Shown one piece after another: positions 1 through 7,345 of a stretch of 17,334 bases of DNA. Numbering within the stretch: position 1 is the stretch's first letter; every line of letters starts with the position of its first letter. The stretch covers positions 1 to 17,334 of the forward strand of contig CAWUJS010000038.1 in the NCBI GenBank assembly GCA_963922705.1, read 5' to 3'. This DNA is from TMED27 sp963922705 (GTDB taxonomy: Bacteria; Pseudomonadota; Alphaproteobacteria; Micavibrionales; Micavibrionaceae). The notes under the pieces were generated by a model. It did not search any database and had not been told where the DNA came from. It saw only the letters and a list, made by a program, of their open reading frames with translations. Made by a program: the position numbers and the translations under genes.

Positions 1-541
1 AGAGCTAAGGGGCTCTGCCCCTCGCGCGCGCAAGGCATCCAACCGTATCCCCGCTACGCGGGGCCCCTCGGTCGGAGCCTCCTTGCGCTTGCTACCCCCG
101 CTCTCGGCGAGGGCCAAGGGTTCATGTGACGAACCCTTTTCAGATTAAAGCAAGGCCCTGACCATGACAGAAGCCGCCTCTGTCAACCTTTTCGCCCAGA
201 TCTATACCACTTAAGTTCGAAATAATTGCTAAATATCCATGCTTTGAATGTAATGATGGACAGCATATATCCTAACTCCCCTACGCAACCTTGGTACTCA
301 TATCGAATGCTATCGAAATAGCTCCAATAAGATGACTGATTCTGGGGTATGGCTGCAAAGGTTTTGTGTGTTGCGCGGATGGTGCCTACTAAATATAGAA
401 AAATGGCCGTTGACTAGCTCTTATCACCTTCGTGATAATATCCTATGGCCATGCTATCGCCGCCTGGACTTAAGATTCTAACGCCGTCTTCGCCCGCGCA
501 TTCCAAGCCTTGATGCGTGAAATATGTACTTGCTCTAGCCA
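1..541. other. Gene-poor region with GC-rich hairpins
   Basis: I see no convincing gene here. Positions 1-140 hold three hairpins: AGGGGC/GCCCCT with a TCT loop (8-22), CCCCGC/GCGGGG with a TAC loop (49-63), and AAGGGTTC/GAACCCTT with a 7-nt loop (116-138). The last is followed by TTTT and could act as a terminator on the plus strand. A further repeat, GACAGA/TCTGTC, spans 166-184. A perfect 7-bp hairpin TTATCAC-CTTC-GTGATAA spans 421-438. It overlaps a weak plus-strand promoter-like pair, TTGACT (410-415) and GATAAT (434-439) with an 18-nt spacer, but no plus-strand gene follows. Short frames such as 331-483 have no supporting start signal or recognisable protein. Confidence 0.5.
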
Positions 542-1039
542 TCAGCCAAGCCCTGACATATCAAAGCGCTCGGCTTGTTCGAACATCTGCCATTTTGTGT
601 TGGCGAGCTGAAAGGCAATATTGCGCGCGACATCACGGTCAAATCCTTCATAGATAAAGAACCGTTCGAAGCGCTCATAATCAGCTGAAAAACCAGCTTC
701 GCGTTGATCGTCATGCGCCGCCCAAGCCGCCGTTTTCGCATCGAGCCTAGGATTTTGCACCATGTAACCAGCCATGATCATATTCACATGGCGATTAACA
801 TGCTCATCTAACATCGACTCTTCACTAATACTCGGGAATTGCCAATAAGATGTATCTGAACCATCCCCTGGCGGTGTGATCGACGCTGTAAATTGATCCA
901 TATAATGACTATGGCTCAGTTCAATAATCGCGCCGCTTATCGGGCATTCACTGGAAAGCTTTTGAGGCTCTTCACCACGCCCGGCACTGTATAAGGCTTC
1001 TAAATCCTCTTGTGCAAAGTATAAAACGGATTGTGTCAT
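542..1039 (-). CDS. Hypothetical protein, last gene of a three-gene coupled operon
   Basis: A 165-aa acidic soluble protein I do not recognise. It has no signal peptide or membrane segment. The N-terminal half reads like a mixed fold; the C-terminal half (about residues 100-160) is helical and rich in charged and aromatic residues (for example YERFERFF). The ATG overlaps the stop of the upstream gene in an ATGA arrangement (1036-1039), so translation is probably coupled. Together with the genes at 1036 and 1404 it forms a minus-strand operon next to the plasmid transfer region. Function is unknown. It is called as real because of the coupling and the coding-like composition. Confidence 0.7.
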   Translation of the reverse strand: MTQSVLYFAQEDLEALYSAGRGEEPQKLSSECPISGAIIELSHSHYMDQFTASITPPGDGSDTSYWQFPSISEESMLDEHVNRHVNMIMAGYMVQNPRLDAKTAAWAAHDDQREAGFSADYERFERFFIYEGFDRDVARNIAFQLANTKWQMFEQAERFDMSGLG

Positions 1040-1404
1040 TCTACACCCCCATTCGGATGAGGGACCGGCCCTATAAATGCTTCTCCATACATCACTGGAC
1101 CTGTAGCAATGTGAGGCTTTTGCGATTGGTCAAACAAAGGCGCCTCAGCAAACCCAAAGTTTTGCTGGAAATCACCAGTTTCTATCGCCTTCAAAGCCTT
1201 TGCGGCTGTAGTATAACTGTTCCTGCTTTCCCGCGTGAATAAAGCCCCATCCGGATCAGTTGTGCCAATGACAAAGACATTTTCGTCCAGCCTAATGACT
1301 TCAAGAGGCAGCACCAGACCATAACGAGACTCTGCAACTACGCCGGTTTTTAAAACGGCATTCAAAGCTTGAAATGGGTTTTTATTAAGTTTGTGCTCAG
1401 CCAT
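1036..1404 (-). CDS. Hypothetical protein, middle gene of coupled operon
   Basis: A 122-aa soluble protein that I do not recognise. The central stretch alternates hydrophobic and polar residues (YGLVLPLEVIRLDENVFVIG), which suggests beta strands, followed by a helical segment around TTAAKALKAIETG. Its ATG (1402-1404) shares one base with the TAA of the preceding gene (1404-1406), and its own TGA overlaps the next ATG. The three genes therefore read as one translationally coupled unit. There is no membrane segment and no catalytic motif I can name. Function is unknown. Confidence 0.7.
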   Translation of the reverse strand: MAEHKLNKNPFQALNAVLKTGVVAESRYGLVLPLEVIRLDENVFVIGTTDPDGALFTRESRNSYTTAAKALKAIETGDFQQNFGFAEAPLFDQSQKPHIATGPVMYGEAFIGPVPHPNGGVE

Positions 1405-1943
1405 TATGCTACCGCCTTAGTTGGATCAGGGGCATCAACAGCACCAGGCACTTCGGGATCTGCATCACCAGTAACGTCATACTCACCTTCAGGCGTGTCT
1501 CTATTGGTTGCAATATTTTGCAGGCGTTCCAAAGCCGCCGCTTTGCGCTCCATAACCTGGCCTGGGTAAGCCGTTGACAAAATAAGCCCGCTTGCAATCT
1601 CAACTGTAGAGCGGAAGGCTTCTTTAACGCTTAAGCCTTTCGCCGCTAAAGCTTCACGGCCTTCCTTGTTCAAAGACCTGGCTTTAATGATTGTCTCAGC
1701 AGGCACCAGCTTGTTATTGCCAAGATTGACAAGACCCAATTGCGCATCAAGGACATCTTTGCCCTCACGCACCAAAATCGGCCTGCTGCTATTATTGACT
1801 GTAATAGAACACTTAAATTGTGTGCCATCCACTTTGTAGCGCTCAGAAATTACTGCTTGCTCTTCCGGCGAAACCACGCGGACAAATTTAATATCTCTTG
1901 TTAGAAGATGTGTATCTCCATTTACTTTTATTGATTGGTTCAT
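1404..1943 (-). CDS. Hypothetical protein, first gene of coupled operon
   Basis: A 179-aa protein. The frame is open back to 2084, but I place the start at the ATG at 1943: GGAG lies 8 nt upstream of it, and the preceding 47 codons translate to an implausible AT-rich leader overlapping the terminator at 2046-2081. Residues 1-100 look mixed alpha/beta, with FKCSITVNNSSRPILVREG as a likely strand pair. Residues 100-160 look helical, and the tail is acidic and Pro/Asp-rich, probably disordered. I recognise no family. It heads the operon with the genes at 1036 and 542, driven from the AT-rich region 1944-2045. Confidence 0.72.
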   Translation of the reverse strand: MNQSIKVNGDTHLLTRDIKFVRVVSPEEQAVISERYKVDGTQFKCSITVNNSSRPILVREGKDVLDAQLGLVNLGNNKLVPAETIIKARSLNKEGREALAAKGLSVKEAFRSTVEIASGLILSTAYPGQVMERKAAALERLQNIATNRDTPEGEYDVTGDADPEVPGAVDAPDPTKAVA

Positions 1944-2045
1944 AATGTTTACTCCATAAATACATAAATAAAATTTATGCAAAGCGCATATCATATTAAA
2001 TTTACTTATTGCAAGAAAAAAGTTGTGTAAACAACTAATAAATAT
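1944..2045 (-). promoter_or_regulatory. AT-rich promoter/operator region of the 1943 operon
   Basis: A short AT-rich gap between the terminator at 2046-2081 and the ATG at 1943. It holds two dyads: GTTGT-GTAA-ACAAC (2022-2035) and TATGC-AAAGC-GCATA (1976-1990). A TTGCAA element with TATGAT-like sequence downstream can be read on the minus strand, but the spacing is poor, so exact -35/-10 boxes are uncertain. The TATGC dyad could be an operator; a related ATGCG dyad lies before the operon at 16994. Confidence 0.4.
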
Positions 2046-2081
2046 AAAAAAAGCGCGAAACCGCTTTCGGCTACGCGCTTT
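2046..2081 (-). terminator. Rho-independent terminator of the 2108-7315 operon
   Basis: Read on the minus strand, an 8-bp stem AAAGCGCG/CGCGCTTT (arms 2050-2057 and 2074-2081) encloses an inner CCG/CGG pairing and is followed by a run of seven T (2046-2052). It lies just after the stop of the 2108 gene, so it should end transcription of the coupling-protein operon and insulate the 1943 operon. Confidence 0.8.
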
Positions 2082-2107
2082 CATTCCAGATATTATTATC
2101 TACTCTG

Positions 2108-2698
2108 TTAATACCAAAGCTGTTCTATCGAACGTTTGGTTTTATAAGCCCATTCCCCATCTAACCACTGCCCGTCCTCTGGCAGCGGCTCAAACCGCAC
2201 AAGCGGACAATCAGGCTGAGATCTATGCATCACCCCAATGCCTGCATAGCTGCATTCGCGCGCATTCACATCATAGCGAATGTAAGGTAGCCCGGCTGTC
2301 ACATAGCAAACAAACAGCACTAAAGCGATCATCGGTACAGGCTTTGAACCCCGGAACATATCAATAATGGAGCCGATAAATACCGCGATAATAATAAGCC
2401 AAGGCAAGCCTGGCCGCTTGACCTTGTATTCATTCTTCGCATAGGCAAGACCCGGGAAAAAACGCCCTATGATGCGCGGGAATGTAATCACACGCGCCGC
2501 CCCCAATCTTTTCCAACGGCCATAAAGCCGGTTCGGCGCAAAGCCTAAAGCCATGGGGTAGATTTCATGGCTGGAGACTTTCGTCACGACAGCAGGGCGT
2601 TCGCCCGATGTCAGCACTATCATGTGGTTTTTGTCCATACGTCTGACTTCATCCGCAGACATTAGCTCACGGCCATGCATAGATACATTTTCGCTCAC
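2108..2698 (-). CDS. C-terminal part of VirD4/TraG-like coupling protein, separated by an in-frame TAG
   Basis: A 196-codon segment in the same frame as, and directly after, the TAG that ends the 2699-4108 ATPase. It starts with GTG (2696-2698), with an ATG six codons later. The first 45 residues match how VirD4/TraG proteins continue after their ATPase core: a short variable stretch, then the conserved segment seen here as LMSADEVRRMDKNHMIVLTSG and a following RPAVVTKV. That makes it the natural tail of the same protein. Residues about 98-113 and 121-137 are strongly hydrophobic, two membrane segments unusual at this end of the family. Re-initiation at GTG, TAG read-through or plain inactivation all fit. 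As a separate gene its ribosome binding site is poor. Confidence 0.65.
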   Translation of the reverse strand: MSENVSMHGRELMSADEVRRMDKNHMIVLTSGERPAVVTKVSSHEIYPMALGFAPNRLYGRWKRLGAARVITFPRIIGRFFPGLAYAKNEYKVKRPGLPWLIIIAVFIGSIIDMFRGSKPVPMIALVLFVCYVTAGLPYIRYDVNARECSYAGIGVMHRSQPDCPLVRFEPLPEDGQWLDGEWAYKTKRSIEQLWY

Positions 2699-4108
2699 CT
2701 ACCCTGTCACACCAAAGGTTGAGACCTTATCGGTTTGTTTGCCAAGCGCCTGGCTCACCCTGTACGCTTCATCATTGTCATTTAGGCCGAATATCTGCTG
2801 AGTGCTGGACATCCCGATTATGCGCGACGCCCCCTCTCGGCCATAGATTTCCTCCATCGATGCGAAAGACTGATACACAAGGATAAAGCGAAGCCCCAAA
2901 CCGGTGCTGCCTTCCAGAATATCTGGCAGGTTTGCAATTTTGTAGCGCGCGGCTTCGTCAGCATAAATATACACCGGCTTGGCCGTGCCTTCGCGGATGA
3001 TTTCAGTGCAGGCAGCCCAATTCCACAATCCTGCTACCTTAAAGATCTCATCCTTATTCGTGTCATCAGCGCCCATATAGATGGTCGTAGGGCGGCGCTT
3101 GGTATCCCGGAAGCGGAACGAGCATGATTTACTGATCGCGCCAATGCGCCCGCTTTCCGTGAAGATTGAGACCGTTTGCGCAGCCCCGTTCACAAAGCTT
3201 TGCAGCTCTTTCGGAGTCTTCTGCTCCATTGAGATGAAGCTCTGCGCCAGCACAGCCAAATCACCGCCAAGCGCGTCATGATCTTGCAGCGCTTCACATA
3301 GCGCAACGAACGCCAACCGGTCCGTTACAAGCTTTCTGACCTCTACGAGATTGCATTGTGCAGGCTCGACCACAGCCAAGCCTAGAATGGTGCAGGCCAG
3401 AACCCCTTTTGAGCCATAGGGCCAATAAGGATCGCGGTGCCCGCCCTTCGGCTCAGGATAAAGCTGGTTGGCAATCGCCCAGGCATCGCTCATCGCCAGC
3501 TCCGGCTTATCCCTCAGGCTGTCCAGGACAATCTGACAAACATTGTAAGAAGCTGGGTTCTGAGCCACACGATCCGGTAAGTTCAGCTCCACAATCGTAT
3601 GGCCGAAATTACGAGCCCGGTATTTTGCCGTTTGCTGGAAGAGCTCGCCCTTAATATCAGTGACGATTGCCGAGCGCTTGTTGAGGCCAAGTTGCGGCAA
3701 TATTCCAGCCGTCGTCTTACCCGCGCGTGTTGGGGCTATTATGAGCACATGAGCAGGAGGATCAGCCCAGGCAATCTTTCCGTGAAGCACCCCTAAAAAG
3801 TGTACGCCGCGCCGGTACATTTTAGCTCCAGACGCGTCACTGGCAGACATAAAGCCAGCGGAGCCATAGGCGTCTGAGGGCATATGAGCACGTATCTCGC
3901 GGATAGCATCTTTGACCTCACGGAATACGATCCGGATTATGCCGACAACAGCTAAGATATATATCGCGTACACCCCCAAGATTACATAGCCCTTGAAATC
4001 AGGCGGCACGAAATCTTGTAACGGATAATGCGACTGGATGTAAAAAAGGCCGCCCCCCGCAAGGAGGGGGGCGGCCATGTCACTACGCGGGTTTGGATTG
4101 AAATTCAT
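2699..4108 (-). CDS. VirD4/TraG-type type IV coupling protein (T4CP), ATPase portion
   Basis: Coupling proteins are membrane-anchored hexameric ATPases that bring the relaxase-DNA complex to the type IV secretion channel. This 469-aa frame has one clear hydrophobic segment at about residues 40-62, a Walker A motif APTRAGKTT (125-133) and a Walker B-like VYIYADEAAR (379-388). The segments around NVCQIVLD and LRFILVYQSF resemble the VirD4/TraG core. It ends at TAG (2699-2701), about where the conserved C-terminal segment should follow, and that segment is found in frame downstream. The full continuous frame 2108-4108 is 667 codons including the final stop. Its ATG directly follows the TAG of the upstream gene, also in frame (TAGATG). 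No symbol is given because virD4/traG naming depends on the system. Confidence 0.88.
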   Translation of the reverse strand: MNFNPNPRSDMAAPLLAGGGLFYIQSHYPLQDFVPPDFKGYVILGVYAIYILAVVGIIRIVFREVKDAIREIRAHMPSDAYGSAGFMSASDASGAKMYRRGVHFLGVLHGKIAWADPPAHVLIIAPTRAGKTTAGILPQLGLNKRSAIVTDIKGELFQQTAKYRARNFGHTIVELNLPDRVAQNPASYNVCQIVLDSLRDKPELAMSDAWAIANQLYPEPKGGHRDPYWPYGSKGVLACTILGLAVVEPAQCNLVEVRKLVTDRLAFVALCEALQDHDALGGDLAVLAQSFISMEQKTPKELQSFVNGAAQTVSIFTESGRIGAISKSCSFRFRDTKRRPTTIYMGADDTNKDEIFKVAGLWNWAACTEIIREGTAKPVYIYADEAARYKIANLPDILEGSTGLGLRFILVYQSFASMEEIYGREGASRIIGMSSTQQIFGLNDNDEAYRVSQALGKQTDKVSTFGVTG

Positions 4109-4711
4109 CTAAGCCCCCTGCGCCATATCCGGCCATTTGCATTCAGCGTACATCTTATCGACCGAGCGCGCGCCGATCACAGCGAGTTCTTCTGCTGTAT
4201 ACTTGGTGATGCGTACAAGGTCTGGGCCAGGTTCGAGAGTGGCCAAAGTAATCGACACAGCAACGCCGTTGTGATTAATCTCAGTTGTGCACCACGCTCT
4301 TTTCCAACGTGTTGTCTTGGAAAGATCTTCATAACGCACACCTGTAGAAATCTGCTGACCCTCAGCAAAGCCCTCGGCAAACACAGTGATATTCTTGTAG
4401 CGCTTTTCGATCTTAGCAATCCGGGCAAGGCGCTTTTGCAAATCCTCATCGGCCTTGGCCTTTGAGGCTTTAGCTATGCGCTTCAAACGACGCTCAAATT
4501 CGATCTCTGAGCGGCATTTGTAGTTTTCTGGCGGATAACCAGCATGGCATCGCGCTTCGCTCCACACGACGCTGTCAGGCGGCACCAACGGCGCTATAAT
4601 CAGCCATATGGCCATAGCTATGAAAGCAATAGCCACACACGCAAAACACGCCAAGAAAGTGAGAGTGGCAAGCCCGCGCAGAAGCCAGTATGGAATTCTG
4701 GTCACTGTCAT
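4109..4711 (-). CDS. Single-TM coiled-coil protein, paralog of the adjacent gene
   Basis: A 200-aa protein with one N-terminal membrane segment (about residues 14-42), then a periplasmic-looking C-terminal part. Residues 66-110 are Lys/Arg/Glu-rich and probably coiled coil. It is clearly related to the 205-aa product of the next gene upstream. Both carry AFIAMA-x-WLIIAPLVPP at the end of the membrane segment, then W, RC, GYP and KC, suggesting a conserved cysteine pair, then a coiled coil and a small beta-rich end domain containing further cysteines. It ends in TAG immediately before the coupling-protein ATG. Role unknown; the context suggests a membrane partner of the coupling protein. Confidence 0.78.
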   Translation of the reverse strand: MTVTRIPYWLLRGLATLTFLACFACVAIAFIAMAIWLIIAPLVPPDSVVWSEARCHAGYPPENYKCRSEIEFERRLKRIAKASKAKADEDLQKRLARIAKIEKRYKNITVFAEGFAEGQQISTGVRYEDLSKTTRWKRAWCTTEINHNGVAVSITLATLEPGPDLVRITKYTAEELAVIGARSVDKMYAECKWPDMAQGA

Positions 4712-4722
4712 GATATCCCCCT

Positions 4723-5340
4723 TTAAGATTTGGTTGCTTTAGGCCATGGACAGGCGAGCTGTGCCGCAGCCAATTCAGATCCGTTCCATGTGCGGGTAAA
4801 GTCTTTAGGCGGGTTAGCCCGCACAAACTCGACTTGACCGGCTGAATCGATCTTTGCGATCAGCATGCGCGGGTCATAACCACCCCGATCAGTAGTCCCC
4901 CAGCAAAAGCCACGAGCTATGCCGGTTGATACATCTTTGCCCTTGAAAACAACGCCTGCCACAAGCGTTGTGCCGTCCGGCGCTTTCCCTTCATAGAAGA
5001 CCATATTTTGATCGCTTAGGGCTTTTTCTGCCGCCTCACGCGCCCGCTTGGCAGCCTCCAGCTCTTTCTCTGCCTTGGCCTTCAGGCGGGCTTGTTCTGC
5101 TTTGGCCCTAGCAGTGACATCAGCAATCTTTTGTTGCATGCATTTAGAGCCATCAGTTTGTGAAGGATAACCCCAGCTACAGCGCAAATCTTCCCAGATG
5201 TCAGCCGCTTCAGGAGGGACGAGCGGCGCGATAATGAGCCAGGCAGCCATGGCGATAAACGCCACGGCCACACTGGCAAAGGCTGCGAGAAACAAGGCTG
5301 ATGCCAAGACTCTGCCTATCCAGTAGAAAAAGGATTTCAT
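4723..5340 (-). CDS. Single-TM coiled-coil protein, tandem paralog
   Basis: A 205-aa protein with an N-terminal membrane segment (about residues 10-40) ending in the WLIIAPLVPP block shared with the 200-aa neighbour. W49, RC and GYP, and a cysteine near residue 67 follow. A highly charged Ala/Lys/Glu-rich coiled coil runs from about 70 to 110, and a globular end domain contains FCWGTT and a final ACPWP. Its ATG overlaps the TGA of the 455-aa gene (ATGA at 5337-5340), so translation is probably coupled. With the neighbouring paralog it could form a hetero-oligomer. I know no named family for it. Confidence 0.78.
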   Translation of the reverse strand: MKSFFYWIGRVLASALFLAAFASVAVAFIAMAAWLIIAPLVPPEAADIWEDLRCSWGYPSQTDGSKCMQQKIADVTARAKAEQARLKAKAEKELEAAKRAREAAEKALSDQNMVFYEGKAPDGTTLVAGVVFKGKDVSTGIARGFCWGTTDRGGYDPRMLIAKIDSAGQVEFVRANPPKDFTRTWNGSELAAAQLACPWPKATKS

Positions 5341-6704
5341 TTCTGCGCACCGCCCTTATCTCTGGATTGTGCCAACTGCGATATTACCGCCGGATCGACA
5401 GCCTGGATCTTGATTTCGTCGGCGACTGTGGGGCGCTTGTTCCTGGCTTTCTGCACGTCCTTCCATTTCATTTTTCCGACCCCAACAAGGAGCAAGAAGG
5501 TGTAGATCCACATCGGCCAGATATCGAGATGCAGCGCCAGAAGCGTTTGCGCAGGGAAATAATAGGCATACTCCATAACCATCCATGTCAATGAACGATA
5601 TTCCAGAGGCTTATATTCCGCAGCCTTAGAGCCTGCGGCACGCACACGTTCAAGATCTGCGGCAGCACTGGCAAACTTGGATGATAGGCCGTTGATCACG
5701 GATAATGTTGCACCGTTCAGCCCGCTTGATGCATCAACAGAAGGCACAGCACTTTTGAGGGTGGCAATGCCGCTCTCAACCGTTCTCGCCAACCCAGAGT
5801 TGCGGTATTCACGAAACATCATCTCCAGATTAGCCATGACCGTGCGCAGTTCCTGCTCACGATCCAGAAGAGAGATGTTTGGATCATCAACCTCATGGCG
5901 TAGATCCCGGAGCGCTATGCTAAGTTCATGCGCTTTAGTTTCAGCAACAGTAATCTGCTCTGAGAGTGTATCGCGCAGCCCCTTTATCTGGCTGCAAGCC
6001 GATGAAAGCTGAGCAGAAGCCTTACCAAAGCCAGCCCCGGTGCCAGACACAAACCCGCCTGCTTCTTCACGCATAGACAGATTGCAAGCATCCGTCTGAA
6101 GTCCGGCAGAGCCGTTGACAAAGCCTTTGGCGTCGATCAACGAAACGGTGAGATTGTCCACTGCCGTTGAAGCAACGTTGGTCTGCTTGATCATATCAAG
6201 CGGCAAAATATTAGGTGCCATGATCGATGCTGCGTTATACAGTGATGACATCACTGCCACAAACAGAGTGAACAAAATCGCCATGATAAAATTGGACAGG
6301 CCAGCCCAATTTCTCAGCATCTGAGGGCCTAAGGCGAATATTCCCGCCCAAGTCACGAAGTTACATAGCGCAGCAATCCCGCAGATCATTGTGCTAAGAA
6401 AGATAAAGTTGTCGGTGTCGCGCGTTGTGCGCGACCATTCCAGAATTAGGCCGTCACGCATCACGACAAAGCTTGCAGTAGCGGATGCCAACAAGCATAC
6501 GAGGAGCATAATAACAAAAACATTCTCTTCATAATTGCGCTTGTTCACGAATCCCTTGCGATTGAGCGTGAAGTCAGGCTCTTTTGTCTTATCCTCTTTG
6601 ACTGCCTTTAAGGTGATTGTTTTTTGATGACGATCTTTGCGATGTAGATCGTCTTGCGATACGTTGCCCGCGCTTTTCACGCGGGTTACAGCCTGATGCT
6701 TCAT
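5337..6704 (-). CDS. Four-TM membrane protein with large extracytoplasmic domain
   Basis: A 455-aa protein that I do not recognise. Residues 1-60 are basic and presumably cytoplasmic. Membrane segments are predicted by eye at about 61-82, 100-126 and 137-158. A long domain follows (about 160-375), with paired cysteines (DACNLS and SACSQI) and heptad-like helices (about 235-300). A fourth segment lies near 383-410, and the tail is basic. With three segments before the large domain, that domain would sit outside the membrane. Its ATG lies 3 nt after the TAA of the 6708 gene. As part of the coupling-protein operon it is a candidate transfer or mating-pair membrane component, by context only. Confidence 0.78.
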   Translation of the reverse strand: MKHQAVTRVKSAGNVSQDDLHRKDRHQKTITLKAVKEDKTKEPDFTLNRKGFVNKRNYEENVFVIMLLVCLLASATASFVVMRDGLILEWSRTTRDTDNFIFLSTMICGIAALCNFVTWAGIFALGPQMLRNWAGLSNFIMAILFTLFVAVMSSLYNAASIMAPNILPLDMIKQTNVASTAVDNLTVSLIDAKGFVNGSAGLQTDACNLSMREEAGGFVSGTGAGFGKASAQLSSACSQIKGLRDTLSEQITVAETKAHELSIALRDLRHEVDDPNISLLDREQELRTVMANLEMMFREYRNSGLARTVESGIATLKSAVPSVDASSGLNGATLSVINGLSSKFASAAADLERVRAAGSKAAEYKPLEYRSLTWMVMEYAYYFPAQTLLALHLDIWPMWIYTFLLLVGVGKMKWKDVQKARNKRPTVADEIKIQAVDPAVISQLAQSRDKGGAQK

Positions 6705-6707
6705 TTT

Positions 6708-6995
6708 TTAGCCTTTCTGTTCGTCGTCAGGGTAATCAAACAGGTTGAGCTGAAGAAGATCTGGCGCCTCATAGACATCGCCATGATCATCTTGCTCGGT
6801 GAAATCTGGATCATCGCTTGAGTGAGTGTCGGCGACGGCTGGTTGATGAAGGAGCCCCCTAGTGGCCAGGTAGCGAAGGAATTGCTCGTCCGTCATTGCC
6901 AAGAATTTGAGGTCGTCCGGGCACCATTCTGCAAAGTCACGCTCACGCGCTTTCGCCCGCATGCTTGCCAGCACGCGCTTGTGTATCTTGGACAT
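6708..6995 (-). CDS. Small acidic hypothetical protein
   Basis: A 95-aa protein. A TTG at 7001 extends the frame by two codons, but the ATG at 6995 is preferred because GGAG lies 8 nt upstream of it and only 2 nt from the TTG. The N-terminal third is basic and helical (SKIHKRVLASMRAKARERDF), the middle has WCPDDLKFLAMTDEQFLRYL, and the C-terminal 40 residues are strongly acidic and probably disordered. No membrane segment is seen. It is the second gene of the coupling-protein operon. The charge layout would suit an adaptor or DNA-mimic-like tail, but that is speculation. Confidence 0.7.
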   Translation of the reverse strand: MSKIHKRVLASMRAKARERDFAEWCPDDLKFLAMTDEQFLRYLATRGLLHQPAVADTHSSDDPDFTEQDDHGDVYEAPDLLQLNLFDYPDDEQKG

Positions 6996-6997
6996 GA

Positions 6998-7315
6998 TCA
7001 AAGCTCCGCTTTTAGGAAAGCTTTTACGCGACGGCCCAACACCCGCGGATCGCGCACGTTTGCCGCTTCAGTGGCCACATACAGCCCGAAAGCAGTCTTT
7101 GCTGCATAGCTGTCAGCAATGGAGTGGATTTCTTCCAGCGAAGTTTCAGGTGTGATCTGTGCGTGGATTGGCGTGTCGTACAGCCCAGGCAAGCCATTGC
7201 TGAGCTTATAGTGTTCTGTGAGGGCGTACTCAGCGATATAACGAGTAACGTTTGCGCGTTCTCTGCGGTAATAGTCTGGGATCGGGAGAGGACGTTTGAA
7301 GAGCCAGAAGGACAT
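6998..7315 (-). CDS. Hypothetical protein, first gene of the coupling-protein operon
   Basis: A 105-aa soluble protein. The frame extends upstream to 7381, but the ATG at 7315 is chosen because it has a strong GGAGG ribosome binding site about 8 nt upstream, and the longer version would run into the promoter repeats. It starts with the basic MSFWLFKRPLPIPDYYRRE, then looks helical throughout, ending VLGRRVKAFLKAEL. I see no named domain. It leads a six-gene minus-strand operon ending with the VirD4-like ATPase, so a role in transfer or its control is plausible from context only. Confidence 0.72.
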   Translation of the reverse strand: MSFWLFKRPLPIPDYYRRERANVTRYIAEYALTEHYKLSNGLPGLYDTPIHAQITPETSLEEIHSIADSYAAKTAFGLYVATEAANVRDPRVLGRRVKAFLKAEL

Positions 7316-7345
7316 GGTTTGCCTCCGATACAGTTGCGAACGGAG

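Noticed and set aside
331..483. 50-codon plus-strand frame
   Set aside because: No ribosome binding site, Trp/Leu/Arg-rich composition, no recognisable features.
1944..2084. 47-codon N-terminal extension of the 1943 gene
   Set aside because: It overlaps a strong terminator and AT-rich promoter region; the internal ATG has a good GGAG.
2699..2701. TAG recoded as a sense codon throughout the replicon
   Set aside because: The rep-like gene (14451-14453) and the 200-aa gene (4109-4111) end in TAG, so TAG works as a stop; only local read-through remains possible.
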